Positions 16,631 to 25,559 of a stretch of DNA of 64,000 bases are shown in pieces. The stretch comes from Marinobacter szutsaonensis (lineage in GTDB: Bacteria; Pseudomonadota; Gammaproteobacteria; Pseudomonadales; Oleiphilaceae). Position 1 is the stretch's first letter, and every line of letters starts with the position of its first letter. Under the pieces are notes generated by a model. That model did no database searches. It was not told the DNA's origin and saw only the letters and a list, made by a program, of their open reading frames with translations. A program made the translations under genes and the position numbers. The stretch spans positions 1,612,001 to 1,676,000 of the forward strand of contig NZ_BAAAFC010000001.1 in NCBI RefSeq assembly GCF_039523335.1, given 5' to 3'.

Positions 16631-17494
16631 CTAGCCTTGTTCTTCGGTTTCCGGGGAGCCCCCGCCGGAGGCATCCGCTGAGACCGCCTCGCTTTCAGCG
16701 CCCTGTTCGGCAGGTGCCTCCGGTTCCGGGGGTGGGTTATCGATGAAACTGGTCTCAATGCCAGTCCGGCGGCGGATCTCGATGAGCCAGTCCGCCACTT
16801 TCGGATCCGAACCGCCGGTCAGGAAGTCGTAGGCCTCGTAATGGGGCTGGGCCTCCTCCGGCCGGTTCATGTAGAGGTCGTAGAGGATCGCCAGATTCAG
16901 GTGCGCCTCGGGGAAGTCGTTCCAGGTTTCCAGGGCCGCCAGATACGCATCCCGGGCCCTGGCAAATTCACCCTGGCGCCGCTCGAACACCGCCTGTTTC
17001 AGGTAGGCGTTGACGTTGGCCGGATTCACCTCCAGCGCCTTCTGGTAGTACTCCCGGGCCTTTTCGGGCTTCTCCCGCTGTTCGGCCAGCTCCGCCAGCT
17101 TCACCCAGGGACCGGAGAGTTCCGGAAAATCCTTGGTCATGGCCCAGAAGCCCTTGCGGGCCATGCGCAGATCCCCGTCTTTCATCAGGGCCACGGCATC
17201 GGCAAAAGCCGCCTGAGCGGCCGGGGGGACCGGCGCCGGCTGCTGGGTGTACGGGTTCGGTGCCGGCACATAGGGAATTTTCTTGCCCTCGGCATCGTAG
17301 GCCTGTTGCGGCAGGAACACGCCGCCGCTGCTCTCGGCCGGATCGGCTTGCGTTTCTTCCTCGGCGGGCCCGGATTCAACCGTTTTCGGCCCGGACTCGG
17401 TCTGCTTGACCGGCAGGACTCCGGCACAACCGGAGAGCAGGGTCAGCACCAGCAACGCTGCCGGAGTGGATGCCTTAACGGATGCCATCGCCAT
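16631..17494 (-). CDS. TPR lipoprotein of the envelope cluster
   Basis: 287 residues. The signal peptide ends in a lipobox LSGC with Cys at residue 23. A disordered Glu/Pro/Ser linker follows, then three or four tetratricopeptide repeats at about 90-230 (KPEKAREYYQKALEVNPANV is typical). The C-terminus is acidic and low-complexity. The start overlaps the end of the preceding gene by 20 bases; a second in-frame ATG at 17488 has better spacing from GGTGG. Size and architecture resemble the TPR lipoprotein GltE of the Myxococcus gliding complex, but that equivalence is inference. Confidence 0.85.
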   Translation of the reverse strand: MAMASVKASTPAALLVLTLLSGCAGVLPVKQTESGPKTVESGPAEEETQADPAESSGGVFLPQQAYDAEGKKIPYVPAPNPYTQQPAPVPPAAQAAFADAVALMKDGDLRMARKGFWAMTKDFPELSGPWVKLAELAEQREKPEKAREYYQKALEVNPANVNAYLKQAVFERRQGEFARARDAYLAALETWNDFPEAHLNLAILYDLYMNRPEEAQPHYEAYDFLTGGSDPKVADWLIEIRRRTGIETSFIDNPPPEPEAPAEQGAESEAVSADASGGGSPETEEQG

Positions 17495-20324
17495 ACGCCA
17501 CCTTTACTTCCTGTTTGTCGAACCGGGCGGGGTTGAGCTTGGCCATCGCCTCGAAACTCCGCTCGATCCAGGGATTGAATGTGCCGCTCCAGGAGCGCTC
17601 GATGTTGGCCTGGTGCACTTCGATGGCCAGGTCCTCGAACGGAATGGCCTGTTCTTCCAGCACCAGCTCGTATTGCATGGCTTCCAGCTGGCTCAGGCCG
17701 CTGGGCCGCGGCGCGTCCATCAGCTCCCGGGCAAACTGACCGTAGAGATCGGCAATGTTGAAAGTGGCCCGTGTGGTCTGGTCGAGCACGCCGTAGTCGG
17801 CTGCCTGCTGGTAACGGTCCAGGGCGTTCTTGAGCTTCTCGTTCTTGCGCGGAATGCTCTTGTTGAGCGGGTGCTTCAGGCGCACGCGATCAAACTCGAT
17901 GCGCCAGTAGTCGCCGTACTTGTTGTTGGCCCAGGCCGCCAGCCAGGCAGAGCGGTCCGACTGCCAGTTCTCCGGGGCCTTGTTGTGGCCATCGATGACC
18001 CGGCGCAACCAGTACAGGTGGCGGTGGTAGTCGTCCCGGCGCTCGTACAGGTAGGCGACGTGGTAACGGGCTTCCATCCGCGTATCGAAAGGTTCTTCGT
18101 AGTCGAAGGCCCACTTCTTGAAGTACTCCAGGGCCTGGTCCTCGTTCCCGGCTTTCTCATACAGTTCCGCCGCCAGGAACAGGGCATCCCGGCGCACGTC
18201 GGCGCGGTCGTCGGTCCGGTAGATTTCTTCGTACTCGGTGGCGGCCATCTGCCACTGCTCGTCCTGCTCGTAGGTCCAGGCGATCTTCTGGTCCAGGTCC
18301 TTCGCCAGCTTGTGGTTCGGGAACAGGCGCCGCAGCTCCAGCATTTCCGTCAGGGCCGGCTCCCACTCCTCCAGGGTCAACAGGTGGGTGGCGGCGTCAA
18401 ACTGAGCCACAACGCGGACATCGGTCTTCGGAGCCACCGCCTTGATGCGCAGGAAGTGATCGATGGCGCCTTCCAGGTCCTTGGCGGCCAGGGCCTGTTC
18501 ACCCTGTTTGTAGATGGTGACCGCCATGCGCTCGGTAACTGCCTTGAACTCGGGATCGTCCAGGTCGATGTAACGCAGCTGGTTGCGGTAGCCTTCCTCG
18601 GCCGCGGCAAAATCTGCCAGTTCGTACTGACTGTGGGCGATGACACCCCAGGCGGTGCGGTTGAGCTCGCGATCCACCTCGCCGGCCTTGCTGACGATGC
18701 TGGTGGCCACTTCCAGTGCTTTTTCGTAACGGCCCAGGGCGAACAGCTCTTCCGAGGTCTTGGCCAGCACGGCACCGGAGCGTTCGTCATCCCGGAAGGT
18801 CTGCACAAATCGCAGCTGGCTCTCCACGCCCTTGCTGCGCCAGTCACGGAGCCGCTCGCTGTCCTTACCCGCCTGGGCGATCAAACGCTCGGCCTCTTTC
18901 TGATAGGCGATGATGGCGGCGTAGCCGGCGTCGGCCCCGAACTCGGAGTTGCCGAACTCGTAGGCGGTGCGTTCGTAGTGGGTGATGGCGGTGGGGAAAT
19001 CGCCACCATCGAAGGCGGCTTCGGCGCGCATATAGACCATTTCCGGGACTTTCGGGTCGTTCGGGAAAGTCTGCTCAAACTCGCCATAGAACTGGGCCGC
19101 CTTCAGGAAGCTGGTCTGGCGTGTGGACTCGGCGGCTGCCACGGCAGACGCCTTGATCGCGCCATCCGCCAGTTCCCGGGTCAGGCGCTGGCCGGTGGCG
19201 TGGTAATGCCTGGCCAATTCGTCGATGAAGGTCTTCAAGTTGGGAATGACCTTGGCTTTCACCTCCGCCGGTTTGGTCTTCCAGAACTCGGAATGAACGC
19301 CGTAGTTACGCACGTAGTTCTCTTTCTCCGGCAGCACCTGCTGGGAGAACTCGCCATCGACATAGGCACGGATCATCTCGGCGTGCATCTCCGGCGCCCG
19401 CTCGGAGTCCGGGTTCTGCACCACGAAGGCCCGGAACGAGGACGCGGAATCCTCATACCGCTCCTTCTCCAGGTAGTGCTGGCCGAGGCTGGAATAGAGA
19501 ATCCAGGTGTACTTCTTCGCCTCCGGCCGGTTGGCGAACATGCTGTCGATCTTGGAGGAGCCGCCGGCATAGGCCAGGCCCACACTCATGATGCGCAGGG
19601 TGTCGTCCACCAGGGAGCGATTGACCTTGTCGAGCTTCTCGATCTTGCCATCCTCGGGCACCAGCCGGTCGAGGACACGGGAGAAGGACATCAGGCTCCG
19701 GTCGTAATCGGACAGTTTGTACTGGGACCAGCCGAGCAGGTACCAGGAGTTGTTCAGGAACGCGGATTCCTGGCCGATGGCCACCACCGAACGGTAGGCC
19801 TGCTCCGCCTGCTCATACTCCTCGTGCCGGAAGTGGATGTCGCCCTTGCGGAAATACACCTCCGCCAGCCGATGTGAGTGCGGATGCTCGGTGATGAACT
19901 CTTCCAGCACAGCCTTGGCTTCCTGGTCGCGGCCATCCAGATCGTAGGCCTTGGCCAGCTGGTACATGGCCTCGGCGTTGCGTTCGGAATCCGGGTACTT
20001 GTTGAGCAGCTGGTGATAGGCAGTGATCGCTTCGGGGAAGTAGCCATCCTCGCCCGGCATCACGCCACGAAGCTGATCGTAGTCTCCCTCCAGCATGTAC
20101 ACGCTGGCAATGCGGCGCTCGATCTGCTCGTACAGTCGCCGGTCCTCGATGGTTTCCAGCAGTTCCCGATATTCCCGGCGCACGTCTTCGTGCATTACCC
20201 TCGGCAGGGGCACATCCTCCAGTGGCTTTTGTTCCTTCTGGAGGCTGGCAATGGTCGAGGGATTCTGGAAGGTGCCACAGCCGCTGACCATGACCGCCAG
20301 CATGAGGAGACTAGATCGTTTCAT
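17475..20324 (-). CDS. Large TPR-repeat lipoprotein
   Basis: 949-residue exported protein with a lipobox VSGC (Cys16) and tetratricopeptide repeats over nearly its whole length. Examples are EAITAYHQLLNKYPDSERN near 105, EEYEQAEQAYRSVV near 170 and DQALEYFKKWAFDYEEPFD near 725. It should form a long superhelical scaffold anchored to the outer membrane by its lipid. It overlaps the upstream TPR gene by 14 bases and the downstream one by 20, so the three are coupled. The length is unusual for a lone TPR lipoprotein. The partner is unknown; the operon suggests a periplasmic scaffold for the ExbBD-AgmX motor. Confidence 0.88.
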   Translation of the reverse strand: MKRSSLLMLAVMVSGCGTFQNPSTIASLQKEQKPLEDVPLPRVMHEDVRREYRELLETIEDRRLYEQIERRIASVYMLEGDYDQLRGVMPGEDGYFPEAITAYHQLLNKYPDSERNAEAMYQLAKAYDLDGRDQEAKAVLEEFITEHPHSHRLAEVYFRKGDIHFRHEEYEQAEQAYRSVVAIGQESAFLNNSWYLLGWSQYKLSDYDRSLMSFSRVLDRLVPEDGKIEKLDKVNRSLVDDTLRIMSVGLAYAGGSSKIDSMFANRPEAKKYTWILYSSLGQHYLEKERYEDSASSFRAFVVQNPDSERAPEMHAEMIRAYVDGEFSQQVLPEKENYVRNYGVHSEFWKTKPAEVKAKVIPNLKTFIDELARHYHATGQRLTRELADGAIKASAVAAAESTRQTSFLKAAQFYGEFEQTFPNDPKVPEMVYMRAEAAFDGGDFPTAITHYERTAYEFGNSEFGADAGYAAIIAYQKEAERLIAQAGKDSERLRDWRSKGVESQLRFVQTFRDDERSGAVLAKTSEELFALGRYEKALEVATSIVSKAGEVDRELNRTAWGVIAHSQYELADFAAAEEGYRNQLRYIDLDDPEFKAVTERMAVTIYKQGEQALAAKDLEGAIDHFLRIKAVAPKTDVRVVAQFDAATHLLTLEEWEPALTEMLELRRLFPNHKLAKDLDQKIAWTYEQDEQWQMAATEYEEIYRTDDRADVRRDALFLAAELYEKAGNEDQALEYFKKWAFDYEEPFDTRMEARYHVAYLYERRDDYHRHLYWLRRVIDGHNKAPENWQSDRSAWLAAWANNKYGDYWRIEFDRVRLKHPLNKSIPRKNEKLKNALDRYQQAADYGVLDQTTRATFNIADLYGQFARELMDAPRPSGLSQLEAMQYELVLEEQAIPFEDLAIEVHQANIERSWSGTFNPWIERSFEAMAKLNPARFDKQEVKVAYGDGIR

Positions 20325-22089
20325 CGCCGCTTCCCTCCTCTGGAGACGGTTGGCTTTGCGCCTGTTCGGGAGCTGGATCTACAGGCACCTCCTCGTCCGG
20401 GTTCAGTGTCTGCAGGGACCGGTCCAGAATCCGCACCTTGGCCAGCTGGGCTTCGACCTGGTATTGCTCCAGCCGCTGCTCGTGGATGTCCAGTTCGGTG
20501 GTCACCAGCGCCAGCATCACGTCTTCCAGACGGGCGATCAGGCTTTCGGTCTGGACCAGCCGGGCGTCCACCTCGGCCATCATGCGAGTGACCGACTGCT
20601 CAAAATAGCTGTTGTCCGAGAGCGCCTTGCTGCCCTCGAGCGCGGCCAGCGCGCTTTCAGCCCGGGTGATTTCAAAGGTGAGGTCCTCGAGCAGCCATTC
20701 GATGGACTCGCGTTTGTCTTCGGGCAGTCCGGCCAGGCGGGCCTTCAAGGCCTCACGCCGATCCCGGGCATCGGCCAGGGAACGGAAGATCAGGCGTACC
20801 CGATCGCCATGGCTCGGGCCATCGGCACTGCCGGCGCGGGCGGCCATGATGGTGTCAAAGTCGGATCGGCGCTCTTTCCAGCGCTCGAGGTTGTTGCGAA
20901 TGGCATACAGATCCCGCAGATCCTTCAGTACCGACTGGAAACTGTGGTCCGACATCAGTTCCACCAGGAACGGCGAGAGACGGTTGACCGCCACCGCCGG
21001 AGCCCTGCCGAACCAGTCGCTCTCGTCCAGCACGTCATCGAGGTTGCGGACGAAAAGTTCCAGCACATCGGCGTCCTGCAGGCCCTCCCGAGCCGTTTGC
21101 AGATCCCTCAGGGTGGTCCGGAACTGCCGGTCTGCGGCAATGAAATCCTTGGCCGCGCGACCTTCCAGGCCCATGCGCTCGTAGACATGGGGGCGCAGGA
21201 GGATGGCTTCCTGCACTTCCGGCAGCGCCAGGGAGCGGGTGGTCAGCACGTCCAACGGGGCCAGGGCCCGTCGGAATTCGCCGGCATTGATGGCCATCCA
21301 GCTGGCTCCCAGCAGGCCCCGGTTGGAGTAGGCACCGGTGGTGTTGATGCTGGCCAGCTGCAATCCTGCGTTCAGGTTGTCCTCGTGGCTGGCGTAGACA
21401 TGGGCCAGGGCCATGCGTGCGCGGTCCGCCAGGCGCTGCAGCTCAGCAGACCCGTCATTGAGGTCCAGGACCCGGTTCAGGGCATCGATGGCATCGCTGG
21501 TGCGGCCCTGCCCTTCCAGGGCTATGGCGAGGTTGAAGTAGAAGTAGGGCGCGTAGGGGCTGTCCTCGCTGATGGTGTCGGCCACCGTCTTGCCGGCATC
21601 CAGGTAGCCCAGCTTCACGTTGACCAGCGCGGCCAGGTAGCGGTACTCGGCATCGACGCTATCGGGCAGCTCGCCACGGATCTGGTTCAGGTTGCGGGCA
21701 GCGGTGTCGGCCTCACCGCGCAGATACTGCATCTTGCCCAGGAAGAAACGAGCCCGGTTGCGCACCGGCTCGCTAAGGTTGCTCTCCGCGAGGCGGTCAA
21801 AGATGGATTCGGCCTGCTCATCCAGACCGTAGGACAGGCTGACGCCGCCCTTGAGCAGTTCAGGGTAAGTACCGTGGTTGGCGATGCCGCCCTGCTCCTC
21901 GGCCCAGGCGTACTCGACCAGGGTTTCAAAATAGTTCTGTTGGTAGTACTGGAACAGGACTGCGCCGTACTTGAGGTCCCGGGCTTCCGTTTCGGACGCC
22001 GATACCATCGCTGCCGACGGTAGAGCGAGCATCAGTGCCGCTAACGTCCGGAGGGATTTTGCCTGCTGAAGTGCGCGCCGGAGAATCAT
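20311..22089 (-). CDS. TPR and coiled-coil periplasmic protein
   Basis: 592 residues with a basic N-terminus and a signal peptide cleaved near residue 31 (ALPSAAMVSASE); there is no lipobox. Helical repeats fill about 40-330, including a YFNLAIALEGQGRTSDAIDAL unit near 190. From about 420 to 570 the sequence looks coiled-coil (LIARLEDVMLALVTTELDIH). A Gln/Pro/Glu tail ends the protein. It starts three bases after the upstream gene and overlaps the next by 14. It looks like a second scaffold protein of the same machine; GltD of Myxococcus is a loose analogue. Confidence 0.85.
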   Translation of the reverse strand: MILRRALQQAKSLRTLAALMLALPSAAMVSASETEARDLKYGAVLFQYYQQNYFETLVEYAWAEEQGGIANHGTYPELLKGGVSLSYGLDEQAESIFDRLAESNLSEPVRNRARFFLGKMQYLRGEADTAARNLNQIRGELPDSVDAEYRYLAALVNVKLGYLDAGKTVADTISEDSPYAPYFYFNLAIALEGQGRTSDAIDALNRVLDLNDGSAELQRLADRARMALAHVYASHEDNLNAGLQLASINTTGAYSNRGLLGASWMAINAGEFRRALAPLDVLTTRSLALPEVQEAILLRPHVYERMGLEGRAAKDFIAADRQFRTTLRDLQTAREGLQDADVLELFVRNLDDVLDESDWFGRAPAVAVNRLSPFLVELMSDHSFQSVLKDLRDLYAIRNNLERWKERRSDFDTIMAARAGSADGPSHGDRVRLIFRSLADARDRREALKARLAGLPEDKRESIEWLLEDLTFEITRAESALAALEGSKALSDNSYFEQSVTRMMAEVDARLVQTESLIARLEDVMLALVTTELDIHEQRLEQYQVEAQLAKVRILDRSLQTLNPDEEVPVDPAPEQAQSQPSPEEGSGDETI

Positions 22090-22092
22090 GGC

Positions 22093-22773
22093 TTACCACT
22101 CCCGGACCATGAATTCGGGCTGCTGACGGGCTTCGGAGTCAGCCACGGCCAGCTCGACGAACTTGGGGCCCTGCTCCTTGGTGAACCTCAGGCTGCTGCC
22201 ACGCTTGTACTCGCGGCCATTGGGTCCCTGGCCGACGAAAAACGCGGACAGGGTGTGCTGACCCGGGCTCAGATTGCCCAGGTACAGCTGGTGCTTGCCG
22301 CCCTTCGCCAGGGCCTGGCGTTCTTCGGCGCTGTACAGGTAGGTGGACACCACGCGGTTATCCAGGCGCAGCTCGACCCCTTCGAGGCGGAAATACTCAC
22401 CGACATTCAGGGAAACGAAAACGTGGAACCGGGTATTGGCCGGGAACAGCAGATCTTCCTCGAGCACGCGAAGATCCTTGTTCAGGGTGACCACGGTCTG
22501 TTTGAGATCCTGGATATCCCGGGACAATTCGTTCACCGCCCGCTGCGCCCGCTCCCGGCTTTCCCGGACGGACAGCGGAGTCTCGATGATGCGATCCAGG
22601 GCCACGCCCGCTGCAGATTCTCCGGATTCTTCCTGGCCTCCGGTTGCCGGCTCGGCGGCAAAAACCGGCCCGGCCGCAAGGGCCAGGCACAACACCACCA
22701 GAATCCCAAGACGGCTCCACAACACGGTGCCGGCAGCACCACTCAGTCCATTTTTAAATTGAAAAGCCACCAT
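22093..22773 (-). CDS. First operon gene: exported coiled-coil protein
   Basis: 226 residues from the ATG at 22771-22773, which has AGGAG five bases upstream; the frame runs open to 22827 with no ribosome site there. A membrane-spanning signal region (ILVVLCLALAAGPVFAAE) is followed by a short coiled coil at about 60-100 (ELSRDIQDLKQTVVTLNKDL). The C-terminal half is beta-rich and ends in SEARQQPEFMVREW. The phrase LSPGQHTLSAFFVGQGPNG suggests an Ig- or PEGA-like domain. No family name is certain. As the first gene downstream of the divergent promoter region it should set expression of the whole leftward operon. Confidence 0.78.
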   Translation of the reverse strand: MVAFQFKNGLSGAAGTVLWSRLGILVVLCLALAAGPVFAAEPATGGQEESGESAAGVALDRIIETPLSVRESRERAQRAVNELSRDIQDLKQTVVTLNKDLRVLEEDLLFPANTRFHVFVSLNVGEYFRLEGVELRLDNRVVSTYLYSAEERQALAKGGKHQLYLGNLSPGQHTLSAFFVGQGPNGREYKRGSSLRFTKEQGPKFVELAVADSEARQQPEFMVREW

Positions 22774-23159
22774 CCTGCTCCTGCGCCGGCTTGCCTGGGG
22801 CGTACGCCGACAACGCTTGATGCACATTCAGGGGGCTGACTTTCAGGTTGCCCGACTTTGCTTCCGAAGGCTCTTTTTCGCGGCCTCTTTCTTTGGAGCG
22901 GTCAGGTTCTTTTCGGGAATGCTTCAATCGTCAAATTGTGTGAAATACGCTAGCACAGGTTCCCGAAATAAAAACGAATGATTTGACTTCTGATTTTGTT
23001 TCTGTGGAGGGCATCTCAAAAAACCGAAGTGACAGTTGCCCAACGCCAGAATGGCGGCCAAAGTTCCCCGCAATTCAAAATTTTTTTGTTTAAAAACATT
23101 TATTTACATTGTTTAACGTATTTTTACATTTAACGCGGGTGGTCAAGCTGGTGATCAGG
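22774..23159. promoter_or_regulatory. Divergent control region of the envelope cluster
   Basis: About 390 non-coding bases between the leftward operon and the rightward beta-barrel pair. The right part (about 23070-23135) is strikingly AT-rich against a GC-rich background. It contains a plausible rightward promoter, TTTACA (23103-23108) and TACATT (23125-23130) at 16 bases, which would leave a leader of about 20-30 bases. No convincing leftward hexamers or operator were found. Confidence 0.45.
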
Positions 23160-23960
23160 ATGACGTGCAGAACCACATCTCGATTGAGCCGGTCTCGCCG
23201 GGGCGATTTCAGAAACCGGTGGGTACCGGCATTGTTCACAGCGCTGGTGCTGACCGCCGGAGCCTCCCCCGGGGTATCACAGGCTGCGGATCCCGCCCCT
23301 GTCCTGGAGGTGGCGGATCCCTTTATCGAGCTGCACACGGCACCCGGCCGGGGTTATCCGGTTTTTCATGTGATTGAAAAGGGCGAGCAGGTCGAGCTGC
23401 TGAAGCGGAAAACCAACTGGTACAAGGTGAAAGCCGTTTCCGGCGAAACCGGCTGGACCAAGGCCACGCAACTGGGCCGAACACTGCAACCGACAGGCCT
23501 TCCCGCTGATCTGCCCGAGGTCACCCATGGTCAGTACCTGGAATCGAGCTGGCGGGTGGGCTTTACCGCCGGCATGTTCGAGGAGTCCCCGAGTTTCAGC
23601 CTGACCGCCGGCTACCGGCCACTAACCTGGCTCGGCGCCGAACTGGAAGCGGGCAAGATCTACAACGAGTCCGTGACCAGCGACTACTACGGCGCCAACC
23701 TGGTGATCGAGCCCCTGCACCAGTGGTCCCTCACCCCCTACGTCCTTGCCGGCTACAGCCAGTTCTCCTTTGATGCGCGGCAGAAAGTACTGCTGAGCGA
23801 GCTCGGCGATGCCGATGGTGTCACCTTTGGCGGCGGACTGGGTTACTACATTGGCAGGAATTTCCTGATTCGGGCCGAGTACCGGGTGTACTCGGTGTCG
23901 TCCAATTCTGACAGCACAGGTCTAAGCGAATGGAAAATCGGTCTAAACACCTTCTTTTGA
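23160..23960 (+). CDS. SH3-domain outer-membrane beta-barrel protein
   Basis: 266 residues from the ATG at 23160; the frame opens at 23109, but no ribosome site supports a longer form. After a basic N-terminus and signal peptide (ending near SQAAD), residues about 45-110 form a bacterial SH3 domain (PFIELHTAPGRGYPVFHVI, then GETGWTKATQL). The rest alternates aromatic and small residues as in an eight-stranded barrel (FGGGLGYYIGRNFLIRAEY) and ends in Phe-Phe, a signal for BAM insertion. It fits the SH3-plus-barrel type seen with AgmX-like loci. The next gene overlaps it by 31 bases. Confidence 0.85.
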   Translation: MTCRTTSRLSRSRRGDFRNRWVPALFTALVLTAGASPGVSQAADPAPVLEVADPFIELHTAPGRGYPVFHVIEKGEQVELLKRKTNWYKVKAVSGETGWTKATQLGRTLQPTGLPADLPEVTHGQYLESSWRVGFTAGMFEESPSFSLTAGYRPLTWLGAELEAGKIYNESVTSDYYGANLVIEPLHQWSLTPYVLAGYSQFSFDARQKVLLSELGDADGVTFGGGLGYYIGRNFLIRAEYRVYSVSSNSDSTGLSEWKIGLNTFF

Positions 23961-24619
23961 GCACCCGGAAACCACGGGGCATCAGTACTGCGCTGTTAAC
24001 CGGTCTACTCGCCCTGACGCCGATGGGGCCTTTGCAGGCGCAGGAGGGAGGCTCGGCGCCGGTGCAGGTCATCGAGCCTGACATCGAGCCCAGAAGCATC
24101 AGCGAAGCGGATATTGATTCGGAGTTCTTCGAGGTTGGCGCCTTTGCCGGGATGCTGACGATCGATAACTTCAGCAGCGAACCACTTGTTGGCGTCAGCG
24201 CCGCGTTCCACGCCACCGAGGATTTCTTCCTGCAGTTCAACTACGGCATGAGCGAGGCCGGCCTGACCTCTTTCGAGGAGCTCAGTGGCGCCAATGTCCG
24301 CCTGCTCACGGACGATGACCGGGACTACAGCTACTACGATTTCCTGGTGGGCTACAACATCTTTCCCGGGGAGATCTTCTTCAGCGATTCGCTGACCTTC
24401 AACTCGGCGTTCTACCTGGTCGGTGGCGTCGGCAACACCGAATTCGGTGGCGAAAGCAATTTCACCACCACCATCGGGACCGGGTTCCGTATCGTGCTGC
24501 TGGACTGGCTGACGGTACACGTCGACTTCCGTGACCACATGTTCAACAGCGACCTGATCCGCGAATCCCAGCTGACCCACAACATCGAACTGTCTTCAGG
24601 CATCACCCTGTTCTTCTGA
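23930..24619 (+). CDS. Outer-membrane beta-barrel protein
   Basis: 229 residues with a signal peptide ending at about PLQAQE (residue 38). An acidic stretch (EPDIEPRSISEADIDSEFFE) leads into a barrel-like region with strands such as FFLQFNYGMSEAGL and DFLVGYNIFPGEIFF, ending in terminal Phe-Phe. It starts inside the preceding barrel gene (31-base overlap in another frame), so the two are translated together. It resembles the outer-membrane barrel family found in myxobacteria and some gammaproteobacteria. Together the two barrels could be the outer-membrane exit or anchor for the adjacent ExbBD-AgmX machine. Confidence 0.85.
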   Translation: MENRSKHLLLSTRKPRGISTALLTGLLALTPMGPLQAQEGGSAPVQVIEPDIEPRSISEADIDSEFFEVGAFAGMLTIDNFSSEPLVGVSAAFHATEDFFLQFNYGMSEAGLTSFEELSGANVRLLTDDDRDYSYYDFLVGYNIFPGEIFFSDSLTFNSAFYLVGGVGNTEFGGESNFTTTIGTGFRIVLLDWLTVHVDFRDHMFNSDLIRESQLTHNIELSSGITLFF

Positions 24620-24641
24620 TCCCCGGCCAGCCCGGATCATG

Positions 24642-24664
24642 GGGCCAGCGCTCAGCGCTGGCCC
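24642..24664. terminator. Hairpin between convergent genes
   Basis: GGGCCAGCGC (24642-24651) pairs perfectly with GCGCTGGCCC (24655-24664) around TCA, which is also the stop codon of the leftward lipoprotein gene. There is no T-run on either strand. Confidence 0.45.
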
Positions 24665-25518
24665 AGGTCTTCGAAAAAGGCCCTGGTATCGGCCCGGATT
24701 TCGTCGAGCCGCGTCTCCCACTGATCCCGGTACTGCGCCCAGGTCTCGCTGCTGAGGCGAGACAGGTTCTCTCCGGCTTCGGCCACTGCCCGGGTCGCCT
24801 CGGCCAGATGCTCTGCCGTCGGCTCGTCCAGGGCTTCGGCCTTCTGGTCCAGATCCCGTGAGGCCTGCTCCAGGATCACCCGGTCTTCCTGGGGCGCCTG
24901 GTCGTTGTCCTCCAGGGAGTCGTTCAGGGACTCCTCCAGATCTTTCATTGCCTCCTGCAGTGCCTCCGCGAAGTCTTCCATGGCACTTTCAGCCCGGATC
25001 CGGAGCTCATCGGAGTAGGCCTCCAGATCCTGTGACAGCTCATTCATACGAGCTTCAAGGTCTTCCGAAGATCGGGCAAAGCTGGAGGAGAGTTTTTCTC
25101 CCAGGCTGTTGAGTTGGCCCATCAGGCCGCTGAACGGGGAAGGGTTGAGAATGGCGTCGCCGGTGCGCTGGTAATCCACCAGCCACCCCTCGGCGGTGGA
25201 CACCAGGTAGGTAACGAGCTCCAGCCGCTCGCCTTCGGTACCTTCCTCTGTGGGCAGGCGGGTGACGATGGTGGCTTCCCGCTCCTCGATCACCACCCGG
25301 CCAAAAGAGGGTACGGCGTTGGTCCAGTCACGCCGGTAAGCATCAAACGCGGCTTCGTTGGTCAGCGTGGAGAGCTCCACCACATCGCCCACATCGTTTT
25401 CTGCCATGGCCTGCCAGAAGGCAGCAGCCACTTCCTGCGGGGTTTCAGGCTTGCTACATCCGGCCAGCACCAGCAGCCCTGCCGCCAGTGCCAACCATCG
25501 GAGTCGGGAAAACATCAT
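24652..25518 (-). CDS. Coiled-coil lipoprotein with NTF2-like N-terminal domain
   Basis: 288 residues from the ATG at 25516-25518, which follows AAGGAT; an upstream in-frame ATG overlaps that ribosome site. A lipobox LAGC is near residue 21. Residues about 25-120 look like the DUF4878/NTF2-like fold seen in many small lipoproteins (TPQEVAAAFWQAMAENDVGDVVEL). The remainder is a long Glu/Ala/Ser-rich coiled coil (RIRAESAMEDFAEALQEAM). Function is unknown. It is convergent with the beta-barrel genes and reads away from the envelope operon, so membership in that system is doubtful. Confidence 0.78.
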   Translation of the reverse strand: MMFSRLRWLALAAGLLVLAGCSKPETPQEVAAAFWQAMAENDVGDVVELSTLTNEAAFDAYRRDWTNAVPSFGRVVIEEREATIVTRLPTEEGTEGERLELVTYLVSTAEGWLVDYQRTGDAILNPSPFSGLMGQLNSLGEKLSSSFARSSEDLEARMNELSQDLEAYSDELRIRAESAMEDFAEALQEAMKDLEESLNDSLEDNDQAPQEDRVILEQASRDLDQKAEALDEPTAEHLAEATRAVAEAGENLSRLSSETWAQYRDQWETRLDEIRADTRAFFEDLGQR

Positions 25519-25559
25519 TGCGTACATCCTTCGGTTGAATCGATCGCAATGATACAACG

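Noticed and set aside
17406..19877. Rightward open frame of 823 codons antisense to the TPR genes
   Set aside because: Same codon-bias shadow effect. The minus strand holds clear TPR repeats and lipoprotein signals.
9878..24619. Calling the cluster a gliding-motility system
   Set aside because: The gene content is similar, but gliding regulators and cytoskeletal partners (MglA/MglB, cytoplasmic Agl proteins) are not seen, so motility cannot be claimed.
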